The notes below the pieces were generated by a model, which saw only the letters and a program-made list of their open reading frames with translations, was not told the origin of the DNA and ran no database searches. A program made the translations under genes and the position numbers. 13,578 nt of DNA from DAOTUL01 sp034437435 (GTDB lineage Bacteria; Chloroflexota; Anaerolineae; Aggregatilineales; Phototrophicaceae), in NCBI GenBank assembly GCA_964417785.1, contig CAYQJO010000111.1, positions 1-13,578 on the forward strand. The letters run 5' to 3'. This document shows, in pieces, positions 7,332 through 13,578 of the stretch; within the stretch, counting starts at the first letter, position 1, and the number at the start of each line of letters is the position of its first letter.

Positions 7332-9962
7332 ATGCCAGCACTCCTGCGAACCAAAATCCAGTTACCACCACTCCGAAGCGGTCATGTGGCACGAGAGCGT
7401 ATCCAGTTGCAGATCGAAGCCGATTCAACGGCGCGGCTGGTGCTGGTATCAGCTCCGGCGGGATTCGGCAAATCGACGGTCCTGATCCAGTGGGCGCACG
7501 GTTTGCGGGAGAGGGGTGTACTCATCCTGTGGTACGCGCTCGACGAGCGTGATAACGACCCGGCCCGTTTCACCGCCTATCTGTTGGCGACGTTTCGTAC
7601 CCATGAGGTAATCTTCGCCTCGCTGCCAGATCATGAGGAACAGGCCAACCTACAGGACGCCGTCGATCAGATTCTCAACGCGGCGACCGCCACCGACACA
7701 TCTATTGTATTGATCCTCGATGACTACCACCTCATCAGCGAATCGCGCATTCACGATGCCATCGGGCGCATGATCGACCACATGCCGTCGAACATGAGGT
7801 TGGTAATCGGCACACGCGCCGATCCGCCGCTGCAACTGGCGCGGCTGCGCGTGCGGGGCGAGATTGCCGAAATCCGAATGCGTGATCTGCGGTTCAACGC
7901 CAGTGAGATGCGTGACTGGCTCGACGCGTCCCTGGGGTGGCATCCCGCGCAAACCACAATTGCCGAACTGGACCGGACGACGGAAGGCTGGGCGGCGGCC
8001 CTGGCACTCATCCTGATGAGTCAAACCCACGCGGATGATACGGGGCTGATGCAGCAGCTTGCCCGGTTCTCGCAGTCGCGGCGGCATCTCTTCGACTACT
8101 TCGCCCAGGAGATCCTCGACCGGCAGCCAGTTCATATCCGCGATTTCCTGCTGGATACCTGCGTTCTGAATCGGCTGGAACCCAACGTATGTCAGGCGGT
8201 AACCGGCCAAGCGGACGCGCCGCTGCTGTTGAACCAACTCGCCACCGGGAGCTTGTTCGTTATTCCGCTGTCGGATACGGAACCGGTCTACCGTTACCAT
8301 CATCTATTTGCTGATTTCCTGCGCCAGTACCTTGAGATGCAGGACGGCGTGCGGTATCTCGAACAACATCGGAGGGCGGCAGACTGGCATGCGTCCCATG
8401 AACAGGCCGTCGATGCGGTACGTCACGCGCTGGCCGGTAATGATTATGACCAAGCCGCCGCCCTCATCACGGATCGGGCCTGGGAAGCACTCACTGCACG
8501 CGGCGAGATTATGACGGTCGTTCACTGGTTGGAGCGTTTCCCCGATGAGGCGCTGGCACAACACCCGCGCCTGTGCCTGTACTTCTCGCGGGCGCTCTAT
8601 CTGACAGGTGATGCCGAACGATCACAGGACTACGTTCAGCTTGCTTCCGATGCGCTCAATCAACACGGGGAGCAATTCGCCGAAAACGATGCATTGCAAG
8701 CGATTGCCGCCAACTATCAGGCGACCCTGGCCGCCTATCGCGGGGAGGTCAGCGATGGGCGGCGCTGGATCGAACGGGCAACGGCACTGGGCGATGCGGT
8801 TGACGCACTGGATAGGGTACGCATCGCCAATACCGACGCCTTCCTCCGCTACTTGATTGGCGATGTCCCGTCAGCGCGAGGAGCCTACAAGGCGGCTCTG
8901 AAACTGGCGCAACAGGTCGCCCATCCGTATCTGACACTGGATGCGCACTACTACCTGGCGCAGATCGACCTGCTGGCCGGGGAATGGACTGCCGTTCAAA
9001 AACGCTGCGAGCAGGTTCTGGCGCAGTACAACCGCAAGATACCTCCCCTCAGCACGATCATGGTGCCGCTGGCTCAAGTGTACTATGAGCGTAATCAGAT
9101 CGTCGAAGCTGAAACCCTGCTGCGCGAAGCCATCTCACTGGCGCGGCGTGGTAACATCCCCGATATTCTCTGGTATGCCTTCGTTTCGCTGGCGAACGTC
9201 ATACTAGCGCGGAACGACGTTGAAGAAGCGGAAGCCAACATCGCCCAGGCGCAAGCGTTCGCACGCGGATTCCACAGCCCGATGATGGCCGGGATCATCA
9301 CCGCCGCAGAAGCACGTTTGCGACTGCGCTCCGGCCAGGTCGATGCCGCTGTCGAGTGGGCCGAATGGTATGAACCGACCAAACCAGCCAGGTATCGCCA
9401 GGATTTCGAGAACCTGACATTGGCACAGGTCTGGCTGGCGCAGGGCGACACGTCAAGGGTTCTGTCGCTGCTGGCAACGATTATTGACGAGGCGAGTGCC
9501 GCCGGTCGCACCGAAAACGTCATGCGGGCCGAGGTACTGCGTGCGCTGGCGCATCACAGCAATGGAGATACTGCATCAGCGTTACAGGCACTTGAGCGCG
9601 TTCTGATTTCCGCCAGCCAGCAAGGAATCGTTCGCCTGGTGCTGGACGAAGGTCAGCCGGTGCGCGATATACTGCGCGAAGCGGTCAAACAGGATGTCGC
9701 CGCCGATTATGCTGCACATCTGCTGGACATCGCTGCCAGAACGGAACGCACGCAGCACCCTGCCGATGTACTCACCGAACGCGAAATCGAAGTGCTGCGC
9801 CATATCGCCGCCGGAGCCAGCAACAACGATATTGCCGATGCGCTCGTCGTCAGTGTCGGCACAGTCAAAAGCCACATCCACCACATCATGAACAAACTCG
9901 ACGCGCAGAACCGCACCGAAGCGGTCAGCAAAGCCCGCACTTTGAACATCCTCCCTGAGTGA
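7332..9962 (+). CDS. MalT-like LuxR-family transcriptional activator (STAND ATPase + TPR + LuxR HTH)
   Basis: An 876-aa protein of full length for the MalT/LAL type. Residues 1-20 carry the family's opening phrase (LLRTKIQLPPLR). Walker A is APAGFGKST (41-49), and Walker B is VLILDDYH with D130-D131. A winged-helix-like region with TEGWAAAL and LLDTCVLNRLEP follows. The middle (about 360-790) is a long array of helical TPR-like repeats that usually receives a signal ligand or partner. Residues 812-876 form a LuxR DNA-binding domain (LTEREIEVLRHIAAGASNNDIA, then VGTVKSHIHHIMNKL). ATP-dependent self-assembly on ligand binding is the known mode of the family; the ligand is not deducible. It starts 12 nt after the kinase stop with only a weak ribosome binding site, so it probably belongs to the same transcript. 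Targets are unknown. Confidence 0.92.
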   Translation: MPALLRTKIQLPPLRSGHVARERIQLQIEADSTARLVLVSAPAGFGKSTVLIQWAHGLRERGVLILWYALDERDNDPARFTAYLLATFRTHEVIFASLPDHEEQANLQDAVDQILNAATATDTSIVLILDDYHLISESRIHDAIGRMIDHMPSNMRLVIGTRADPPLQLARLRVRGEIAEIRMRDLRFNASEMRDWLDASLGWHPAQTTIAELDRTTEGWAAALALILMSQTHADDTGLMQQLARFSQSRRHLFDYFAQEILDRQPVHIRDFLLDTCVLNRLEPNVCQAVTGQADAPLLLNQLATGSLFVIPLSDTEPVYRYHHLFADFLRQYLEMQDGVRYLEQHRRAADWHASHEQAVDAVRHALAGNDYDQAAALITDRAWEALTARGEIMTVVHWLERFPDEALAQHPRLCLYFSRALYLTGDAERSQDYVQLASDALNQHGEQFAENDALQAIAANYQATLAAYRGEVSDGRRWIERATALGDAVDALDRVRIANTDAFLRYLIGDVPSARGAYKAALKLAQQVAHPYLTLDAHYYLAQIDLLAGEWTAVQKRCEQVLAQYNRKIPPLSTIMVPLAQVYYERNQIVEAETLLREAISLARRGNIPDILWYAFVSLANVILARNDVEEAEANIAQAQAFARGFHSPMMAGIITAAEARLRLRSGQVDAAVEWAEWYEPTKPARYRQDFENLTLAQVWLAQGDTSRVLSLLATIIDEASAAGRTENVMRAEVLRALAHHSNGDTASALQALERVLISASQQGIVRLVLDEGQPVRDILREAVKQDVAADYAAHLLDIAARTERTQHPADVLTEREIEVLRHIAAGASNNDIADALVVSVGTVKSHIHHIMNKLDAQNRTEAVSKARTLNILPE

Positions 9963-10061
9963 CTAATCCCCTGTAATCCACAAATCTAACTTCTGGTTGA
10001 TGACAGCCCCCGGTGGTTTACACCTACCCTGGAGACAGTAAACCTATTTCTGGAGGAAACC
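9963..10061 (+). promoter_or_regulatory. Intergenic region with a 7-bp inverted repeat before the 10062 operon
   Basis: GGTTTAC (10015-10021) and GTAAACC (10038-10044) form a perfect inverted repeat with a 16-nt spacer, 18 nt before the start codon at 10062. The 23-bp centre-to-centre distance (about two helical turns) suits a dimeric regulator. No T-run follows, so it is not a terminator. No convincing -35/-10 pair or intrinsic terminator was found in the gap. Confidence 0.4.
10052..10056 (+). promoter_or_regulatory. Ribosome binding site GGAGG
   Basis: GGAGG lies 5 nt before the ATG at 10062 and supports that start. Confidence 0.75.
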
Positions 10062-10586
10062 ATGAACAAACAAGCGATCATCTATCTCACCATGTCACTG
10101 ATGTTTGGTATGGCCGTGCTGGTCATACTCGGCCAGCGGATAACCGACCCGGATCGCGTGAATGCGGTCGCTCACCGCATCGCCGACTTTAACCTGCCAA
10201 CTAACTACCAGACGGACTATGTGGTGGATGTGGGTGACTATACATTTGCAGCCTACAAGTCATCTGATGAACAGTCGCATCTGGCCTTTGTGGAGATTCC
10301 TGCCGGGATGATCCCCGACGATGAAGTGATCGCGGGCCACGTCTACGGCGGCTGGAGCCGTGATTCGCAGCGGCGTGCAACGGTGCTATCCACCGAAGAG
10401 CGAACCGTGCGCGGTCAACCCGCAACCCTGACCATCAGCGAACGGGTCAACGGCGAAGATCGGCTCTATCGCAGTGCGTATCTGGTCTTTGAAGGGCAAG
10501 ACGGCACGGCGGTTCTGGTCATCAACCAACCGGCGACACAATGGAACGCCGAATTGGTGGATACGTTCATCGACTCGATTGAGTGA
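10062..10586 (+). CDS. Membrane-anchored protein of unknown function
   Basis: A 174-aa protein I do not recognise. Residues 5-25 form a hydrophobic N-terminal anchor (IIYLTMSLMFGMAVLVIL) with a short Lys-containing start. The rest (about 28-174) is a soluble alternating beta-strand domain, probably outside the membrane. It contains phrases such as FNLPTNYQTDYVVDVGDYTFAAY, LAFVEIPAGMIPDDEV and GQPATLTISE, and ends with a helix (WNAELVDTFIDSIE). The pattern resembles small exported domains that read 'P..Y......G...' but no family motif, cysteine or catalytic residue stands out. It is the first gene of the downstream operon and ends 11 nt before the flavin-barrel gene, so its role probably concerns that operon. 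Confidence 0.72.
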   Translation: MNKQAIIYLTMSLMFGMAVLVILGQRITDPDRVNAVAHRIADFNLPTNYQTDYVVDVGDYTFAAYKSSDEQSHLAFVEIPAGMIPDDEVIAGHVYGGWSRDSQRRATVLSTEERTVRGQPATLTISERVNGEDRLYRSAYLVFEGQDGTAVLVINQPATQWNAELVDTFIDSIE

Positions 10587-10597
10587 GGACGGGCATC

Positions 10598-10945
10598 ATG
10601 AACGCGCATCTATACCAGCGTGTCGAAGCACTGCTGAATCGCTACGAGGTCGCGACACTGGCGACATGCGGCCCCGCAGGGCCACAGATCAGCATTCTGA
10701 GCTATTACACGGAAGCGATACGCCTTCATCTGGAAGTGCCGCATGGCTCCGATCATCTGTTTAACCTGGAAGGTCAGCCTGCACTCGTGCTGCTGACGGC
10801 AGGCTGGCGGCTGCACGGGCGGGGAACCATCAGCACAGACGTAGAAAGCGCCTATCACCGGCAGGCGGTCGTAACAGTTACCGCGAACCGCCTGCATATT
10901 CTGGGCATTGATGGGAAAAGTACAGTCGAAACCATCGACTTCTAA
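10598..10945 (+). CDS. Small FMN-binding split-barrel protein (pyridoxamine 5'-phosphate oxidase-like)
   Basis: A 115-aa cytoplasmic protein. The opening helix plus strands (VEALLNRYEVATLATCGPAGPQIS) has the PNPOx-like layout: short helix, 'atLaT..~.G.P..s' strand-turn-strand, then strands through HLFNLEGQPALVLLTAGWRLHGRGTI. The usual basic/aromatic contacts to flavin are only partly visible, so FMN binding (or F420/haem, used by relatives) is presumed from the fold. It is shorter than true PdxH enzymes, and a pyridoxine role is unlikely. The ATG at 10598 is chosen because GAGGA (10585-10589) precedes it; a GTG at 10583 would overlap the upstream stop. It ends 20 nt before the hydrolase. Confidence 0.7.
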   Translation: MNAHLYQRVEALLNRYEVATLATCGPAGPQISILSYYTEAIRLHLEVPHGSDHLFNLEGQPALVLLTAGWRLHGRGTISTDVESAYHRQAVVTVTANRLHILGIDGKSTVETIDF

Positions 10946-10965
10946 CGCATACATAAGGGGAAAAC

Positions 10966-12300
10966 ATGAGTACCAACACAATGACACACAATCACATCAC
11001 GTCGCATACGGCCGTTCGACCGCTGCGCATCCTGCGCGGCATCGGGTACGGATTACTCCGACTGTTCGCCGTGCTGGTCGCCATCATCACGATGCTGCCA
11101 GTTGTGCTGCTGTTCTTCACGACTTCGGTCGCGGTGTGGATCGCCTGGAGCCTGCTGGTGGCACATGTAGGCATCATCATCGCCATGCTGCACTTTCAGA
11201 AATCACTGGCGAACATGCTCACCGGCATGGGTGGGTTGCTGCTGGTATCCGTGCTGGCTGTATTTCTTTCGCAGCACTTCGCCTCGACGCCGCCGATCAC
11301 TGACGAGGACGGTAACGTGATCCCCGGCAGCATTGCCACGCTGGAAGGCGTCGATCTCAATGGCAGTACGCAGTGGATGACGATTCGCGGTCACAGTGAG
11401 GACCTGCCGGTACTGCTGTTCCTATCGGGCGGTCCTGGCGGCAGTGAGCTGGCGATGACGCGCCGCTATCTGGCCGAACTGGAAGCGCATTTCATCGTCG
11501 TCAACTGGGAGCAACCGGGCGCGGGCAAGTCCTACAACGCGGTTTCTCGCGATCAACTGACGCCGGAACGCTTTGTCGAGGACGGGCACGCGCTGACGCT
11601 CTACTTGCGCGAACGCTTTGACGCGGACAAAATCTACATTTTCGGCGAATCCTGGGGCAGTATCCTGGGTGTCTGGATGGTGCAGCAGCGTCCCGATCTG
11701 TATCACGCACTGGTCACTACCGGGCAGATGGTCGCACCGGTCGAGAACGACATTCAGATGTACGAGTTTGCGCTGGACCGGGCGACCGAGCAAGGACGCA
11801 CCGATCTGGTCGAGACGCTGCGCGGTAACGGACCACCTCCATATGATCGCGGCAGTCTGTTAGGGCGTTTCCAGGCGATGAACGGGGTGGTCAACGACTA
11901 CATGCACGCACACGCGCACGGCGAGGGTACAGGCCATAACTTGCTGTTCGACTCGATGGGTGCGCCTGAATACGGTCTGCTGGATAAAGTCTACTGGGGT
12001 TTGTCCCTGCTGAACACCTTCCCGCATGTGTATTCGCAGTTGAACGACGTAGACCTGCGCGAACAGGCTCTAACGCTGGATGTGCCGGTATACTTCATTA
12101 AGGGACGCTGGGACATCAACGCCAGTAACGCGCTGGCCGAAGAATACTTCCAACTGCTCGATGCGCCTCATAAGGAGTGGTTCTGGTTTGAGGACTCGGC
12201 CCATACGCCAAGTTGGGATGAACCGGCACATTTTACTCATGTGATGGTAGAAACGGTGTTGGTGCAGACACAGAATGAGAGTATCGATGCAGATCGTTGA
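10966..12300 (+). CDS. Membrane-anchored alpha/beta hydrolase, proline iminopeptidase-like (S33)
   Basis: The protein has 444 aa. The N-terminus (about 25-110) holds three hydrophobic helices, and the hydrolase domain follows from about 130. The oxyanion motif reads SGGPGGSE (154-161) where S33 peptidases usually have HGGPG. The nucleophile elbow is GESWGS with S229, the acid is D383 in IKGRWD, and the histidine is H413 in DSAHTP, so the triad is complete. NWEQPGAGKS (about residue 185) corresponds to the family's 'DQRGxGxS' turn. This order is that of prolyl aminopeptidases and related epoxide or ester hydrolases; the substrate cannot be told. The membrane part is an addition to the usual soluble enzyme. 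AAGGGG lies upstream of the ATG. The next gene starts inside its 3' end. Confidence 0.86.
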   Translation: MSTNTMTHNHITSHTAVRPLRILRGIGYGLLRLFAVLVAIITMLPVVLLFFTTSVAVWIAWSLLVAHVGIIIAMLHFQKSLANMLTGMGGLLLVSVLAVFLSQHFASTPPITDEDGNVIPGSIATLEGVDLNGSTQWMTIRGHSEDLPVLLFLSGGPGGSELAMTRRYLAELEAHFIVVNWEQPGAGKSYNAVSRDQLTPERFVEDGHALTLYLRERFDADKIYIFGESWGSILGVWMVQQRPDLYHALVTTGQMVAPVENDIQMYEFALDRATEQGRTDLVETLRGNGPPPYDRGSLLGRFQAMNGVVNDYMHAHAHGEGTGHNLLFDSMGAPEYGLLDKVYWGLSLLNTFPHVYSQLNDVDLREQALTLDVPVYFIKGRWDINASNALAEEYFQLLDAPHKEWFWFEDSAHTPSWDEPAHFTHVMVETVLVQTQNESIDADR

Positions 12301-12757
12301 GCTATCCCGTGTGCAGGAGCAACTGTCCGTCGTCGCCGCGTGGATTCACAACGCCTTCTGGCAGGACTCCGGCCAACCGGTCGCGTTCATCGAAGGCTTG
12401 CTCGCCGAACATCTGGCGGGCAAGCCCATTCCCGCAACGCTCGTCGCCGTTGATGATGGGGTGCCAGTCGGTTCCGTGTGTTTGATCGAGAGCGATATGG
12501 CGGAGCGTCCGAATTTGACACCCTGGCTAGCGGCGCTCTATGTGCTGCCAGCACATCGCAAGCGCGAAATCGGTAGCCAGCTTATCATACGATTGGTTGA
12601 CCATGTGGCGAATGTTGGGGTTGATCGCGTGTATCTCAGCGCGGACGATCAGGTCGGGTTCTATGCCCGGCACGGATTCGAAATCGTCGAAACGGGTGTC
12701 GGTCTTCACAGGTTGACCATCATGCGGCGACAAATCAAGAAAGGAAAACCAGAATGA
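12287..12757 (+). CDS. GNAT-family N-acetyltransferase
   Basis: A 156-aa protein. Its central strand and helix (LYVLPAHRKREIGSQLI, residues 84-100) form the acetyl-CoA pyrophosphate-binding motif A. The common RxxGxG/A is degenerate here (R91-K-R-E94-I-G96, with Glu for the first Gly). The C-terminal YLSADDQVGFYARHGFE is the usual motif B ending ('FYxRxGF'). The substrate is unknown. The ATG at 12287 overlaps the hydrolase stop by 14 nt; an in-frame ATG at 12275 has no ribosome binding site and would lengthen the overlap to 26 nt. The stop overlaps the next start (ATGA), which implies coupled translation. Confidence 0.85.
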   Translation: MQIVELSRVQEQLSVVAAWIHNAFWQDSGQPVAFIEGLLAEHLAGKPIPATLVAVDDGVPVGSVCLIESDMAERPNLTPWLAALYVLPAHRKREIGSQLIIRLVDHVANVGVDRVYLSADDQVGFYARHGFEIVETGVGLHRLTIMRRQIKKGKPE

Positions 12758-13335
12758 CAGCCTACTACTGGCAGGGCGAGCGTATTAGGCTGCGCCCCAT
12801 GCATGTCGATGATGTGAAGCTGTGGCTGGAAGAAGAACAATCTGATAGCGAGGCCGTGCGCTTCCTCAACTATGGCATGACGCTGCCCAAATCGGAACAC
12901 GACGCGAAAGCCTTTGGCGAACGCTATGCCGAATTCAATAACCGTGACGAGCGCATCATGTTCTCAATCGAAACGCTGGATGCAGAACTCATCGGCGGAA
13001 TCAACATTCACTCGATGGATCAAAAGAACGGCACGTTCGAGACCGGGAGCCGCATCTATCGTGCCTATCGTGGCAAGGGGTATGGTTTTGAGGCGAAGGT
13101 GCTGGTACTGCGCTATGCCTTTCACGAGATGCGCTTCCAGAAGTATAACATCCGCTGTGTGCATACCAACGAGCCGATGATTCACCACGCGGAACGGCTG
13201 GGTTGCCAGCGTGAGGGACGCATCCGCCGCCACATTTACATGGACGGCCAATACCACGATGAACTCATCTTCGGGCTAACCCGCGAAGAGTTCGATGACT
13301 TGCTTAAGACTCCAGTGAACAAACTCAGGCGCTAA
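12754..13335 (+). CDS. GNAT-family N-acetyltransferase, RimJ/RimL-like
   Basis: A 193-aa protein. The start ERIRLRPMHVDDVKLWLEEE is the typical RimJ/RimL-type opening ('..IrLRp...~D...~'). Motif A is complete: YRGKGYGFEA with R106-xx-G109-x-G111, the acetyl-CoA phosphate loop. It is followed by LVLRYAFHEMRFQKYNIRCVHTNEPMIHHAERLGCQREGRIRRHIYMDGQYHD, the standard C-terminal half of this subgroup. Relatives acetylate amino groups of proteins, antibiotics or amino acids; which applies here cannot be told. The start codon overlaps the previous stop by 4 nt, and AAGGA lies about 10 nt upstream. It is the last gene of the downstream operon. Confidence 0.9.
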   Translation: MTAYYWQGERIRLRPMHVDDVKLWLEEEQSDSEAVRFLNYGMTLPKSEHDAKAFGERYAEFNNRDERIMFSIETLDAELIGGINIHSMDQKNGTFETGSRIYRAYRGKGYGFEAKVLVLRYAFHEMRFQKYNIRCVHTNEPMIHHAERLGCQREGRIRRHIYMDGQYHDELIFGLTREEFDDLLKTPVNKLRR

Positions 13336-13441
13336 TATGCTGGTGCCTGACGCCAGAAATCATCGGGCGATTGCAGGCAGCGATCATGGGGTTGGAGGAC
13401 ATCCTCGCCAGCCGCTGCATCGCTATTCCCAATGTTGCGCC
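13336..13441. other. Non-coding tail after the last gene
   Basis: No gene is supported here. A small hairpin CTGGTG / CGCCAG (about 13340-13356, loop cctga, one G-T pair) follows the stop codon but lacks a T-run, so it is at most a weak terminator. Short ORFs in this stretch lack ribosome binding sites and family motifs. Confidence 0.4.
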
Positions 13442-13578
13442 GGTCAGCGGTCAAAATCCAATTGACGCGCCGGAAAACTGACCACACTTGCCATAGCTGA
13501 CCATTCTTTCCGCGTGGAGGGGCGGTCAATTTTCATCCTTTGGAGGATGCCATCCCGCAGCCGACCAGCGCCGCCGCG
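13442..13578 (-). mobile_element. Possible IS21-family element end (repeat cluster), running off the right edge
   Basis: GGTCA/TGACC pentamers occur at 13442, 13449, 13479, 13498 and 13524, with a related TTGAC at 13462, all within about 87 bp. Read on the - strand the pattern is TGACC, TGGTCAG, TGTGGTCAGTTTTCCGGCG, CGTCAATTGG, TTTTGACC. Repeated '(G)GGTCAgTTTt...CCGGCG' units are what I know from IS21-type element ends downstream of istB. If so, istA/istB would lie beyond 13578 on the - strand. No transposase reading frame of useful length is inside the window, so this rests on the repeats alone. Confidence 0.33.

Noticed and set aside
13337..13462. Short ORF of about 41 codons after the last gene, and a 65-codon - strand frame (13332-13529)
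   Set aside because: Neither has a ribosome binding site or recognisable family pattern, and both cross the repeat cluster.

Overview
The window is a gene-dense, roughly 60% GC bacterial stretch. All complete genes lie on the + strand. One truncated gene leaves the left edge on the - strand. The style points to Chloroflexota (Anaerolineae-like): a cytochrome b6-type bc complex with a Tat-exported Rieske protein, a MalT-like STAND/LuxR regulator, a DUF2202 ferritin-like exported protein, and extracytoplasmic proteins rich in Thr/Pro and Gly/Asn. This is an inference from gene content, since no rRNA or marker gene is present.

Layout. (1) 1-144 (-): first 48 codons of a PAS-domain protein, with a divergent AT-rich intergenic region. 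(2) 400-1098: secreted DUF2202 ferritin-like di-iron protein, closed by a strong intrinsic terminator at 1123-1161. (3) 1270-5169: a tight operon encoding an anchored protein with two tandem copies of one beta-rich domain and a Gly/Asn/Gln tail, a fused cytochrome b, a Rieske protein and an anchored tri-haem cytochrome c. (4) 5222-9962: an OmpR/PhoB-type response regulator, its sensor kinase (8-nt overlap) and, 12 nt on, a MalT-like LuxR activator. No terminator separates these from the bc genes. (5) 10062-13335: a membrane-anchored unknown, an FMN split-barrel protein, a membrane-anchored S33-type alpha/beta hydrolase and two GNAT acetyltransferases, with overlapping or near-touching ends. 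(6) 13336-13578: no convincing gene. A cluster of GGTCA/TGACC repeats resembles an IS21-family element end running off the right edge.

How it may work together. The bc complex would take electrons from (mena)quinol through the Rieske centre to the tri-haem cytochrome c on the outer face. The ferritin-like and duplicated-domain proteins share that compartment. The main new observation is a 35-bp block upstream of the ferritin-like gene (331-365) that recurs, 27/35 identical by eye, upstream of the bc operon (1184-1218). It contains 11-bp tandem half-sites, as PhoB/OmpR-family regulators use, followed at the same distance by an ATAG -10-like element. This links the two transcription units into one regulon, and the response regulator encoded next door is the obvious candidate activator. 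The kinase's external sensor loop is Gly-rich like the two exported proteins, so the locus may be a self-monitoring extracytoplasmic redox or metal module. That last step is inference.
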